This document shows, piece after piece, positions 1-7,865 of a stretch of 12,801 nt of DNA (within the stretch, counting starts at the first letter, position 1; the number at the start of each line of letters is the position of its first letter). Origin of the DNA: Flavobacteriaceae bacterium (GTDB lineage: Bacteria; Bacteroidota; Bacteroidia; Flavobacteriales; Flavobacteriaceae). The notes under the pieces were generated by a model. It was not told where the DNA came from, ran no database searches, and saw only the letters and a program-made list of their open reading frames with translations. The stretch lies in contig CATEMS010000042.1 of NCBI GenBank assembly GCA_949507465.1, positions 1-12,801 on the forward strand. Reading direction: 5' to 3'. A program made the position numbers and the translations under genes.

Positions 1-1047
1 AGTTTAGATCAGCAAGCATTAGAAACCGATTATCAAACTCTAAATAATGCAGAGGAAATACAAGCCTCTTTTGCTGGTTTGGATCAGCTTTTTTCTCAAG
101 AAAACGTTGGAATCATAGATCGTATCAAAAACGCAAGAAGCCTTTTAAACGCTATTTCAAAATTTGCACCCACCTACCAAGAATTGTATGATAGATTGCA
201 TAGTGTTACCATAGAGCTTGAAGATATCAACTCAAGTATTGAACATGCCTCTGAAGGATTACAAGTAAATCCTGCAGAATTATTTAGAGTAGACCAGTTA
301 CTGCAAACCCTTTACAGACTTCAACAAAAGCATCATGTTTCAAGCGTAAAGCAGTTACTGGAAATAGAATCACAGCTAAGTTCAAAAATTAACACAACTC
401 TCGATTTAGACACCACCATACAAACCCTGGAAAAACAAAAACAAAAGCTCTCAGATACACTGCTAAAGTTTGCTAGTGATCTTCATAATACTAGGCTAGA
501 AGCGGTGCCTATATTAGAGCAAAAGTTAGTATCTTATTTAGCATTATTGGGGCTACCTAACGCCAAGTTTAAGATAGAGATTACAACCCTGCCAACGTTT
601 AAAAAAACAGGTACAGATAGTCTTGCGCTTTATTTTACAGCCAATAAAGGAGGTAATTTTGGGCTCTTAAAAAAAGTAGCATCTGGTGGTGAAATGAGCC
701 GTATCATGCTCTCTGTAAAAGCTTTATTATCTCAATACAAAAAATTACCTACTATTGTTTTTGACGAGATTGATACTGGAGTCTCTGGAGAAATTGCTCT
801 TAAAATGGCATATATTATGGACCAGATGAGCTCTCATATGCAAATTCTTAGTATTACCCACTTACCACAAATAGCTGCCAAAGGGCAACAACATATCAAG
901 GTCTATAAACAAGATCAACACAATACAACTACCACACATTTAAAACAACTCTCTGAGGAGGAGCGAATTGTTGAAATTGCTCAAATGATTGGTGGTAAAA
1001 ATATTACAGACACTACCTTGGCCAATGCAAAAGAATTACTTAATTAA
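1..1047 (+). CDS. recN: DNA repair protein RecN, C-terminal part (5' end outside the window)
   Basis: RecN is an SMC-like ATPase that acts in recombinational repair of double-strand breaks. The frame is open from base 1 to the TAA at 1045-1047, giving 348 codons. The family is usually about 550 residues, so roughly 200 N-terminal residues, including the Walker A motif, lie upstream. The visible part begins with heptad-like, Gln/Leu/Lys-rich sequence typical of the RecN coiled coil. The C-terminal ABC head half follows: signature SGGEMSR (bases 682-702), Walker B with catalytic Glu in TIVFDEIDTGVSG (from 751), and the switch His in ITHLPQIAA (His codon 859-861). A TTG at 79 is an internal codon, not a start, because the reading frame and homology-like sequence continue upstream of it. 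Nothing suggests a frameshift or decay. Confidence 0.96.
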   Translation, partial: SLDQQALETDYQTLNNAEEIQASFAGLDQLFSQENVGIIDRIKNARSLLNAISKFAPTYQELYDRLHSVTIELEDINSSIEHASEGLQVNPAELFRVDQLLQTLYRLQQKHHVSSVKQLLEIESQLSSKINTTLDLDTTIQTLEKQKQKLSDTLLKFASDLHNTRLEAVPILEQKLVSYLALLGLPNAKFKIEITTLPTFKKTGTDSLALYFTANKGGNFGLLKKVASGGEMSRIMLSVKALLSQYKKLPTIVFDEIDTGVSGEIALKMAYIMDQMSSHMQILSITHLPQIAAKGQQHIKVYKQDQHNTTTTHLKQLSEEERIVEIAQMIGGKNITDTTLANAKELLN

Positions 1048-1059
1048 AAAAGGATACTG

Positions 1060-1067
1060 TATATTTA
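1060..1067 (+). promoter_or_regulatory. Possible Bacteroidota -7 promoter element upstream of fabI
   Basis: The octamer TATATTTA fits the Bacteroidota -7 consensus TAnnTTTG in all but the last base. It sits about 45 bases before the fabI ATG in the only gap separating recN from fabI. No TTG is present at the usual -33 distance, so the match is weak. A separate fabI promoter is plausible because fabI is an essential, well expressed gene, but this remains inference. Confidence 0.3.
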
Positions 1068-1111
1068 CACCCTAAAGTTTCAAATTTAAACAACCATTAA
1101 AAGTATAAAAG

Positions 1112-1927
1112 ATGTCTTATAATTTATTGAAAGGGAAAAGAGGAATTATTTTTGGAGCTCTTGATGAGAATTCAATCGCTTGGAAAACTGCCGAAAGAGT
1201 TCATGAGGAAGGAGGAACCTTTGTGTTAACAAATGCCCCTATTGCCATGCGTATGGGACAAATTAAGACATTAGCAGAAAAAACAGGCTCTAAAATTATA
1301 CCAGCAGATGCAACCTCTGTGGAAGATCTTGAAAATTTAGTTTTAAAATCTATGGAGATTTTAGGTGGTAAAATAGATTTTGTTCTGCACTCTATAGGAA
1401 TGTCTGTAAATGTTCGTAAAGGGAAACCCTATACAAGCCAAAATTATGACTGGACTCACAAAGGATGGGATGTTTCTGCGGTTTCTTTTCATAAGACAAT
1501 GAGCGTCTTGTACAATCACAATGCAATGAATGAGTGGGGAAGTATTGTAGCCCTATCCTACATGGCAGCACAACGGGTGTTTCCAGATTATAATGATATG
1601 GCAGATAACAAAGCCTTTCTAGAGTCTATTGCTCGAAGTTTTGGTTATTTCTTTGGTAGAGATCAAAAAGTACGTGTCAATACAATTTCTCAATCTCCAA
1701 CACCAACAACCGCTGGTCAAGGCGTAAAAGGATTTGATGGTTTTATTGCTTATGCTGAGAAAATGAGCCCTCTTGGTAATGCTACTGCCGAAGATTGTGC
1801 AAATTATACCATTGCGATGTTTAGTGATTTAACAAAGCGTGTTACCCTACAAAACTTATTTAATGATGGTGGCTTTTCAAATATGGGTGTGAGTGACCAA
1901 GTTATGGACACCTTTACAAAAAAGTAA
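1112..1927 (+). CDS. fabI: Enoyl-[acyl-carrier-protein] reductase (NADH), FabI
   Basis: FabI catalyses the last step of each fatty-acid elongation cycle, NAD(P)H-dependent reduction of trans-2-enoyl-ACP in the cytosol. The 271-residue protein has the usual FabI length. It shows the divergent SDR nucleotide-binding motif G-x5-S-x-A (GALDENSIA, residues 15-23) and LHSIGMS (92-98). The FabI-type active site is present as Tyr150 (SYMAA), Tyr160 and Lys167 in Tyr-x6-Lys spacing, equivalent to E. coli Tyr146, Tyr156 and Lys163. The C-terminal NDGGFS motif is at 251-256. The substrate-loop segment reads ISQSPTPT (192-199) where E. coli has ISAGPIRT. I believe this is normal for flavobacterial FabI. 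The ATG at 1112 gives the standard N terminus. The gene is flanked by a weak promoter match and a strong terminator, so it may be monocistronic. Confidence 0.97.
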   Translation: MSYNLLKGKRGIIFGALDENSIAWKTAERVHEEGGTFVLTNAPIAMRMGQIKTLAEKTGSKIIPADATSVEDLENLVLKSMEILGGKIDFVLHSIGMSVNVRKGKPYTSQNYDWTHKGWDVSAVSFHKTMSVLYNHNAMNEWGSIVALSYMAAQRVFPDYNDMADNKAFLESIARSFGYFFGRDQKVRVNTISQSPTPTTAGQGVKGFDGFIAYAEKMSPLGNATAEDCANYTIAMFSDLTKRVTLQNLFNDGGFSNMGVSDQVMDTFTKK

Positions 1928-1948
1928 ATTGTAACATACAATTTGTTG

Positions 1949-1981
1949 AACCACCCTAACGAAAGTTGAGGTGGTTTTTTT
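1949..1981 (+). terminator. Rho-independent terminator after fabI
   Basis: The arms 1949-1960 and 1965-1976 form a 12-position stem with one C-A mismatch and one G-U pair. The stem closes on a GAAA tetraloop (1961-1964) and runs into a 7-T tract (1975-1981). It begins about 20 bases after the fabI stop and ends 15 bases before the glycosyltransferase ATG, so that gene probably needs its own promoter or read-through. Confidence 0.88.
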
Positions 1982-1996
1982 GATTAACTTTACAAC

Positions 1997-2998
1997 ATGA
2001 AAATACATTTTTCATTTATCATTCCAGTTTACAATAGACCCCAGCAGATTAAAGAATTGCTAGAGAGTTTTACGCTCTTAACTAGTAATGACCCTTTTGA
2101 AATTGTTATCATCGAGGACGGATCTACCTACTGTAGCTCAGAAATTATAGCAAGCTACCAAGATGTGTTAGATATTTCATATCATCAAAAGCCTAATACA
2201 GGTCCTGGAGATTCTAGAAACTTTGGGATGAAGCTTGCCAAAGGAAATTACTTCATTATTTTAGACAGTGATGTGCTTTTACCTCCAGATTATCTGCAAC
2301 AAGTGAGTGTCTTTTTAGAGCAAAATTATGTGGATTGTTTTGGTGGAGCAGACACGGCTCATTATAGTTTTACCAAGATACAGAAGGCCATTAATCACAC
2401 CATGACTTCTTTTTTTACAACCGGAGGTATTCGAGGTAGTAAAAAAACAGTACAACATTTTGAGCCAAGAAGTTTTAACATGGGCATCTCCAGAAAAGCC
2501 TTTAAAGCCACATCAGGATTTGCTAAAATTCATCCTGGAGAAGATCCAGATTTATCACACCGTGTTTTAAAAGCAGGATTTAAAACTGCTTTTATACCAA
2601 AAATAGCTGTGTTTCATAAACGTAGAATCTCTTGGAAGAGCTTTATGATACAAGTTACAAAGTTTGGTTTGGTGCGCCCTATACTTAACCAGTGGCATCC
2701 TCAGGGCGCTAAGATTACCTTTTGGTTGCCTACATTGTTTGTGTGTTTCACCCTTATTAGTTTATCACTAAGTGTATTTTACCATTGGCTATTTCTATTG
2801 CCTTTGGTTAGTTATGTGGTCATTGTACTTGTTGAGGCAAGTGTAAAAACAAAAAGTTTGGTGATTGGTTTTATGGCAATTTTAGCTATGTTTATTCAGT
2901 TTTTTGGATATGGATATGGTTTTTTTAAGTCTGTTGTCTATATACAATGGCTTAAAAAAGACCCTCAAAAACAGTTCCCAAGATTATTTTTTAAGTAA
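1997..2998 (+). CDS. Family 2 glycosyltransferase with C-terminal membrane segments
   Basis: This is a GT-A fold, GT2-type transferase that would move a sugar from a nucleotide-sugar donor; donor and acceptor cannot be read from the sequence. The N-terminal catalytic domain has PVYNRP (10-15), EDGS (40-43), the GPGDSRNFG turn (69-77), the metal-binding Asp-Ser-Asp at 90-92, and GEDPDLSHR (181-189) as the probable catalytic-base and acceptor region. Three hydrophobic segments follow (about 241-260, 262-281 and 287-308), with a basic C-terminal tail. This suggests a membrane-attached enzyme with a cytosolic active site, perhaps acting on a lipid-linked or envelope glycan. The ATG is only 15 bases after the fabI terminator. 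An imperfect -7-like TAACTTTA (1985-1992) abuts it, which would leave almost no leader. The ybbR-like gene follows after 21 bases. Confidence 0.88.
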   Translation: MKIHFSFIIPVYNRPQQIKELLESFTLLTSNDPFEIVIIEDGSTYCSSEIIASYQDVLDISYHQKPNTGPGDSRNFGMKLAKGNYFIILDSDVLLPPDYLQQVSVFLEQNYVDCFGGADTAHYSFTKIQKAINHTMTSFFTTGGIRGSKKTVQHFEPRSFNMGISRKAFKATSGFAKIHPGEDPDLSHRVLKAGFKTAFIPKIAVFHKRRISWKSFMIQVTKFGLVRPILNQWHPQGAKITFWLPTLFVCFTLISLSLSVFYHWLFLLPLVSYVVIVLVEASVKTKSLVIGFMAILAMFIQFFGYGYGFFKSVVYIQWLKKDPQKQFPRLFFK

Positions 2999-3019
2999 TT
3001 TACAGAAGACATATATAGG

Positions 3020-3970
3020 ATGGTAAAAACATATAAAAATCGATTCAAGAATTCAAAACTAAAAGCATTTATTGTCTTTTTGTTTCTTGCCTCTTTCTTT
3101 TGGGTGCTAACAAAGTTTTCTAAAAAGGAGGTTGGCTCTGTAGGTGTCTCAATACGCTATGTTCATATACCCAAAGGATTTATGTTAGATGACAACACAG
3201 TAGCGGATTTATCTTTTAATGTAAACGCCACAAGATTTGAGTATTTAGGTTATGTCTTTAAAAAACCAAGTATTAACATTGATGTAAGTACGTATTTTAA
3301 TGAGACTACAAATACAGCACGTGTGGGTGGTGCTGCGCTCGAAAAACTTATCCTAAATCAAGTCGTGAATGATGGTTTTATTACCCAGCTCTCTATACCA
3401 GAGCTCAATTTAAATTTGCAAGCCCTAAGCTCCAAAAAGGTTCCAGTTTTGGGACAACTTTCTGTTTCATACCTTGTGGGTTTTGATGCTTTGGGTGCAA
3501 AACAAATCAAGCCTGATTCTGTTTCTATCACAGGACCAAAACAACTGTTGGATACTATTTTTTCAGTTACTACAGCCCCCTTGCAACTCTCTGATATTTC
3601 AGCATCTTTCTCTGAGCAAATTTACATTGAACCCCTACCAAATTCATCAGTTGATATCTCTCCAAAGACTGTAACACTATCACAGGCGGTATCTGAGTTT
3701 TCTCAAAAAATATTAATGGTTCCAGTAACCATGATCAACCAACCATTACAAGGAAATTTTAAATTGCTTCCAGCAAGCATCCGTGTTGCATGCAATGTTC
3801 CAGTTGCAAAATTTAATGAGATAACCCCAGAGGATTTTACCATTATCTGTGACTATAATACCAGAGACATAGAAGATAACTTTATGATCCCTGTAATTGA
3901 AAAGAAGCCTGCTAATATTACAGGTGTAGAAATGGAAACAAAGAAAATAGATTTATTGATATTTAAATGA
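3020..3970 (+). CDS. YbbR-domain membrane-anchored protein
   Basis: The 316-residue protein has a basic N terminus and one hydrophobic segment (about 15-32), predicted to anchor a large extracytoplasmic part. YbbR-like beta repeats follow. The clearest spans about 139-220, from KKVPV through the IKPDSVSITGP motif (163-173) to the ISPKTVTL end. Weaker repeats lie before it (about 38-135) and after it (about 230-313). YbbR (CdaR) proteins of Firmicutes regulate the diadenylate cyclase CdaA. No cyclase gene is present here, so that role should not be transferred. The TGA stop overlaps the coaE start as ATGA (3967-3970), implying translational coupling. The glycosyltransferase, ybbR-like and coaE order recurs in Flavobacteriia, as far as I know. 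The function is unknown; an envelope role is inferred from topology. Confidence 0.85.
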   Translation: MVKTYKNRFKNSKLKAFIVFLFLASFFWVLTKFSKKEVGSVGVSIRYVHIPKGFMLDDNTVADLSFNVNATRFEYLGYVFKKPSINIDVSTYFNETTNTARVGGAALEKLILNQVVNDGFITQLSIPELNLNLQALSSKKVPVLGQLSVSYLVGFDALGAKQIKPDSVSITGPKQLLDTIFSVTTAPLQLSDISASFSEQIYIEPLPNSSVDISPKTVTLSQAVSEFSQKILMVPVTMINQPLQGNFKLLPASIRVACNVPVAKFNEITPEDFTIICDYNTRDIEDNFMIPVIEKKPANITGVEMETKKIDLLIFK

Positions 3971-4563
3971 AAATAATTGGATTAACGGGAGGTATAGGTA
4001 GCGGTAAGACAACCATTTCTAAACTTTTTAAAGCCATGGGGGTACCAGTATATATTTCTGATATTCAGGCAAAAAAGATATTGAATTCTTCGAAGGTTGT
4101 CAAATCAAAAGTAATTACATTGCTTGGTGATAAGGCATATACCAATGGTGTGCCTAACCCAGATTATATAGCCCAACTTGTTTTTAATGATCTAGAATTA
4201 CTGGTAGGTTTAAATGCAATTATTCATCCCAAAGTTCATTCTGATTTTAAACAGTGGGCCAAAAAGCAGGATGCGCCCTATTGTATTAAAGAAGCTGCTA
4301 TTTTATTTGAAAATGGCGGTTTTGCCATGTGTGATGCTACTATTTTAGTGGTCGCTCCCAGACACATAAAAATAGATAGAGTGCTCAAGAGGGATCAAAC
4401 TTCACTAAGTAATATTGAGCAACGTATGGAGAACCAATGGGAGGATCAAAAGAAAATTCCATTGGCAAGCTATATTATTGAAAACATTGATATGGCAAGC
4501 ACAAAAAAACAAGTACAAAAAATTCACAAAATACTTCTAAGTACCTGTATTTCAAATCTATAG
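3967..4563 (+). CDS. coaE: Dephospho-CoA kinase
   Basis: CoaE phosphorylates the 3'-hydroxyl of dephospho-CoA with ATP, the final step of coenzyme A synthesis in the cytosol. The 198-residue length is typical. It shows an N-terminal P-loop GLTGGIGSGKTT (residues 5-16), the substrate-side segment PVYISDIQAKKI, and LNAIIHPKVHSDF. EAAILFENG follows, matching the usual EA-x-LFE motif, and the lid region RVLKRDQTS...QRMENQW contains the expected arginines. The family often has Asp-Ala-Asp where this protein has Ile-Ser-Asp; the second Asp, which matters most, is kept. The start overlaps the ybbR-like stop by 4 bases, so translation is probably coupled. A T-rich stretch follows the stop (4564-4570), but I could not fold a convincing terminator stem before it. 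Confidence 0.96.
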   Translation: MKIIGLTGGIGSGKTTISKLFKAMGVPVYISDIQAKKILNSSKVVKSKVITLLGDKAYTNGVPNPDYIAQLVFNDLELLVGLNAIIHPKVHSDFKQWAKKQDAPYCIKEAAILFENGGFAMCDATILVVAPRHIKIDRVLKRDQTSLSNIEQRMENQWEDQKKIPLASYIIENIDMASTKKQVQKIHKILLSTCISNL

Positions 4564-4614
4564 TTTTTTTGTTATTATTAAGTTAAACACAAGAAAGGCT
4601 ATTTGTTAAAAACT

Positions 4615-4622
4615 TATTTTTG
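4615..4622 (+). promoter_or_regulatory. Possible -7 element directly before the sensor kinase
   Basis: TATTTTTG matches the Bacteroidota -7 consensus TAnnTTTG exactly. It ends 4 bases before the ATG at 4627. Initiation the usual few bases downstream would give a leaderless or nearly leaderless message. No TTG occurs 17-23 bases upstream, and the region is AT-rich, so a chance match is quite possible. Confidence 0.28.
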
Positions 4623-4626
4623 AGTT

Positions 4627-6189
4627 ATGGATAAAAAAATCTTTAGCTTACTAGTTGCTTTAATGGCGCTTTCTCTGCTTGGGATAATTTGTATTCAATG
4701 GTACTGGATTTCTAACTCCTACGATAATAAAGAAACCCAGTTTATTTCTAATGTAAGGCAAGTTTTAGTCAACACATCTGAAGAAATTGAATTAAATGAA
4801 ATTGAAAAATACTATACCACATACAGTGATATTTTATCTGAGGCTGGTGCGCCAGAGCACATCAGTATTAGTGAATTAATCTATAAAATTAACACCGATA
4901 AATCCAATGATTCTTTTATATTCTCTGAAGGAATATTAGAAGAGGATTACAAATTATCTACAAGTTTTCTAGACACAGATTTTGATAGTATTGTTTTTAA
5001 AAAAGTTAGCAGTAAAACAAAAACCCAAAAAGTATTACAAAGTGTAGATGGGACTCGGAGTCAAACCATAAAAACAGAGTCTTTTGCTAGATTGAAAGAT
5101 TATGAAAAAATACAATTTGAAAATGCATTTGCCAATATATCTGCAAACACTCCTTTACATCTGAGGGTAACAGCCAATGAAATTCAACAAAGTATTTCAA
5201 GGCAACTTGAAGATAGGGGAGTGAAATCAGGATTTCAATTTGCAGTATACAGTAACAACTTGGCTACCAAAGTTCGTTCCAAGAAATTTGACATTTCTCC
5301 CCAAACAACCTTTCGAGTGCCATTATTTGATAACAATGACGTAAACCAGGGATATCAATTGTATGTTAATTTTTACGAACAAGATCGAGATGTTTGGTCT
5401 TCAATTTTTGGTATGTCGATGCTATCTCTTTGTTTCACTAGTGTTATTTTTATTGCTTTTTACACTGCACTGAGTCAATTAGTGAAACAAAGACAAATTG
5501 CTCAAATTAAAAATGACTTTTTAAACAACATGACCCATGAATTTAAAACTCCTATCGCCACTATTGGATTGGCTTTAGATGCTTTAAAAAATCCAAAGGT
5601 GAAGGGAGATGAAACTTTCTTTACTAAATACATCAAAATGATTCGTGATGAAAACGCTAGAATGTTGGGTCAAGTTGAGGATGTGTTGCGTATTTCAAGT
5701 TTAGAAAAAAACGAACTTGATTTACCCAAAGGCCCTTTTAATATACATCACATTATTGAAGATTCTGTTTCACACATAGGCCTTATTGTTGAAGATAATG
5801 GAGGGTATGTTAAAACACATTTAGGAGCGCTAAAAACAGATGTTTATGTCAATGAATCGCACATGACCAACGTCATTGTAAACATACTAGATAATGCAGT
5901 AAAATACTCTGAAGGGATTCCAAAAATTGATCTGTATACCCAAAGCATTAAAGATAAAATTATTATCAAAATACAAGACCAGGGTATTGGTATGAGTAAA
6001 GCAGAGCAAGATAAAATATTTGATAAATTTTACCGAGTTCCCACTGGTGATATACACAATGTGAAGGGTCATGGGCTAGGTTTGTCTTATGTAAAAAAAA
6101 TACTTGACGATCATGGTGCAAAAATTACCATTGAAAGTGAAAAAACAAAAGGAAGCACATTTATATTTAAATTACAATTAATATCTTAA
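4627..6189 (+). CDS. Membrane sensor histidine kinase (RprX-like)
   Basis: This 520-residue kinase has TM1 at about 5-26, an extracytoplasmic sensor region of about 230 residues (27-256) and TM2 at about 258-282. A short linker leads to the HisKA domain, with phosphoacceptor His304 in NNMTHEFKTPIA. The HATPase domain shows the N-box (NILDNAVKYS, 419-428), G1 box (DQGIGM, 451-456), F-box (FDKFYR, 465-470) and G2 box (GHGLGL, 481-486). There is no room for a HAMP domain, since only about 20 residues separate TM2 from His304. The sensor region matches no domain I recognise. Three bases separate its stop from the cognate regulator. Overall architecture and the start near TM1 resemble RprX of Bacteroides and its flavobacterial relatives; this orthology is inferred from memory of the family. 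The signal is unknown. Confidence 0.93.
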   Translation: MDKKIFSLLVALMALSLLGIICIQWYWISNSYDNKETQFISNVRQVLVNTSEEIELNEIEKYYTTYSDILSEAGAPEHISISELIYKINTDKSNDSFIFSEGILEEDYKLSTSFLDTDFDSIVFKKVSSKTKTQKVLQSVDGTRSQTIKTESFARLKDYEKIQFENAFANISANTPLHLRVTANEIQQSISRQLEDRGVKSGFQFAVYSNNLATKVRSKKFDISPQTTFRVPLFDNNDVNQGYQLYVNFYEQDRDVWSSIFGMSMLSLCFTSVIFIAFYTALSQLVKQRQIAQIKNDFLNNMTHEFKTPIATIGLALDALKNPKVKGDETFFTKYIKMIRDENARMLGQVEDVLRISSLEKNELDLPKGPFNIHHIIEDSVSHIGLIVEDNGGYVKTHLGALKTDVYVNESHMTNVIVNILDNAVKYSEGIPKIDLYTQSIKDKIIIKIQDQGIGMSKAEQDKIFDKFYRVPTGDIHNVKGHGLGLSYVKKILDDHGAKITIESEKTKGSTFIFKLQLIS

Positions 6190-6192
6190 CGT

Positions 6193-6909
6193 ATGGAAAC
6201 TGAGAATAAAAAAATACTACTAGTTGAGGACGATCCAAACTTTGGAACCGTTCTTAAAGACTATCTTACCATGAATGACTACAATGTTATACATGCTAAA
6301 AATGGTATGGAAGGTTTTGAAAAATTTAAAAAAGATGATTATGATCTTTGTATTTTGGACGTGATGATGCCCTATAAAGATGGGTTTACACTTGCCAAAG
6401 ATATCCGCCAAAAAAACCAAGATGTACCCATTATCTTTCTTACGGCCAAGGCAATGAAAGAGGATGTATTAAAAGGCTACAAAGTAGGAGCAGACGATTA
6501 CCTCAATAAACCTTTTGACAGTGAGGTTCTTTTGATGAAAATCAAAGCTATTATGCAGCGTAAGGCAAAAGATTCTATTGCAGAAAGTAAAGAATTTGAG
6601 TTTCAAATAGGTAATTTTTTCTTGAACTCAAAGCTACGGTTTTTGACCTTCCACAAAGAAAATCCTGTAAAATTATCTCCAAAAGAAAATGAGTTGTTGC
6701 GTTTACTTGCTTTGCATAAAAACGATCTTATGCCCAGAGAGCTTGCGCTTATAAAAATTTGGAGAGATGATAATTACTTTACTTCAAGAAGTATGGATGT
6801 GTACATTGCCAAATTGCGTAAGTACCTTAATAAAGAGGATGATGTAGAGATTATAAATATTCACGGAGAAGGGTTCCGTCTTGTAGTTAAAAGCGAGGTT
6901 GATATGTAA
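6193..6909 (+). CDS. OmpR/PhoB-type response regulator (RprY-like)
   Basis: The protein is a DNA-binding regulator activated by phosphotransfer, almost certainly from the kinase encoded 3 bases upstream. The receiver domain (about 7-122) contains the acidic cluster Glu12-Asp13-Asp14, phosphoacceptor Asp56 in LDVMMP, the switch Thr84 in FLTAK, and Lys106 in the LNKPF motif. The C-terminal winged-helix domain (about 137-233) includes LSPKENELLRLLA, the recognition-helix region SRSMDVYIAKLRKYL (198-212) and the wing INIHGEGFRL (221-230). At 238 residues it has the normal OmpR-family length. The receiver closely resembles RprY of Bacteroidota, but I give no symbol because orthology was not tested. 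The gene ends 23 bases before a hairpin terminator. Its targets cannot be read from this window. Confidence 0.95.
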   Translation: METENKKILLVEDDPNFGTVLKDYLTMNDYNVIHAKNGMEGFEKFKKDDYDLCILDVMMPYKDGFTLAKDIRQKNQDVPIIFLTAKAMKEDVLKGYKVGADDYLNKPFDSEVLLMKIKAIMQRKAKDSIAESKEFEFQIGNFFLNSKLRFLTFHKENPVKLSPKENELLRLLALHKNDLMPRELALIKIWRDDNYFTSRSMDVYIAKLRKYLNKEDDVEIINIHGEGFRLVVKSEVDM

Positions 6910-6932
6910 CAAAGAATCACATACGTAAGAGT

Positions 6933-6962
6933 AAAAAACGCCCTACTACAGGGCGTTTTTTT
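6933..6962. terminator. Bidirectional terminator between the response regulator and miaA
   Basis: A perfect 11-bp stem (6933-6943 with 6951-6961) encloses a 7-base loop, 6944-6950. The stem core is CGCCC/GGGCG, flanked by six A on the left and a T tract (6956-6962) on the right. It therefore reads as an intrinsic terminator on both strands. The miaA stop (complement of 6946-6948) lies in the loop, so the miaA-side stem overlaps its final codons. Confidence 0.9.
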
Positions 6963-7860
6963 CTTTGATAAATTCAATGATTTTTTTATGATCACAATCG
7001 TGGTCAAACCAATGTATATTTTGATTTTTCCTAAACCATGTACCTTGTCTTTTTGCAAATCTTCTGGTATTTTTTTTAATTTCTTCGACTGCTTTTTCTA
7101 GGGTAAGTGTACCGTTAAAGTACTGAAATAACTCTCTATATCCCACGGTTTGTAAGGCATTTAAATTAGAATGAGTAAGCAACTCTTTGGCTTCCTCTAC
7201 AAGTCCATTTTCTAGCATGATATCTACTCTTTTGTTAATCCGCTGATAGACTATTGACCTCTCTGCGGTAAGACCTATATAGAGTGTTTCAAAATTTCTG
7301 TTGGCAGCTTTTGCTTTCAGAAAACTAGAGTAGGGTTTGCCGGTTGCTCTATAAATTTCTAAAGCTCTTATTACTCTTCTAGGATTCTTTGTATCCATTG
7401 TTTTAAAATACATTGGATCTACCTTTTTTAATTCTTGTTGTAGGATTAAAAGGCCATCTTTATCTAGTTGGGTGTTAAGTGTCTCTCTTATTTGTTTATC
7501 GATGTCAGGAAAATGATCTAGACCATTAACAACTGCATCGATATAAAGCCCAGAGCCACCTACAAGAACAACGGTATCTTTTTGGACAAACAGCATCTGT
7601 AGTTTTGCTAGTGCTTCTTTTTCAAAATCTGCAACCGTATAGGTGTCAAAAATACTCTTATGTTGAATAAAATGATGTGGAGCGGCGGCCAGTTCTTGGC
7701 TAGAAGGAACGGCAGTACCAACATTCATTGATGCATAAAACTGGCGGGAATCTGCAGAAATAATTTCTGTATTAAAAGCGGTAGCAAGGGCAATACTAAG
7801 CCTTGTTTTGCCAATAGCAGTTGCTCCCACAACACATATAAGTAATGGTTTTTTGGACAT
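6946..7860 (-). CDS. miaA: tRNA dimethylallyltransferase
   Basis: MiaA transfers the dimethylallyl group of DMAPP to N6 of A37 in tRNAs that read codons starting with U, giving i6A. The 304-residue protein has the usual length. It shows the P-loop GATAIGKT (12-19), the SADSRQFY substrate segment with catalytic Asp37, VGGSGLYIDAVVNGL (100-114), the NPRRVIRALEIYRATGKPYS block (159-178), the QTVGYRELF segment (237-245) and the RRFAKRQGTWFRK tRNA-binding region (266-278). The ATG at 7860 lies 5 bases after the channel gene's stop, so the two are probably cotranscribed and may be translationally coupled. The final codons and TAG stop fall inside the shared terminator. The encoded C-terminal residues beyond about 295 are therefore constrained by the hairpin. 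Confidence 0.96.
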   Translation of the reverse strand: MSKKPLLICVVGATAIGKTRLSIALATAFNTEIISADSRQFYASMNVGTAVPSSQELAAAPHHFIQHKSIFDTYTVADFEKEALAKLQMLFVQKDTVVLVGGSGLYIDAVVNGLDHFPDIDKQIRETLNTQLDKDGLLILQQELKKVDPMYFKTMDTKNPRRVIRALEIYRATGKPYSSFLKAKAANRNFETLYIGLTAERSIVYQRINKRVDIMLENGLVEEAKELLTHSNLNALQTVGYRELFQYFNGTLTLEKAVEEIKKNTRRFAKRQGTWFRKNQNIHWFDHDCDHKKIIEFIKEKNAL

Positions 7861-7865
7861 CAGAT

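Noticed and set aside
3474..3674. A 66-codon plus-strand frame inside the ybbR-like gene.
   Set aside because: It is an out-of-frame overlap with a well supported gene, and its composition is not protein-like.
4561..4626. Possible terminator after coaE (T tract 4564-4570; AAGTT/AACTT inverted pair further on).
   Set aside because: No stable GC-containing stem precedes the T tract, and the later inverted pair is mostly unpaired.
5887..6420. Minus-strand open frames of 61 and 66 codons within the kinase and regulator genes.
   Set aside because: They are antisense shadows of HATPase and receiver coding sequence, with no independent support.
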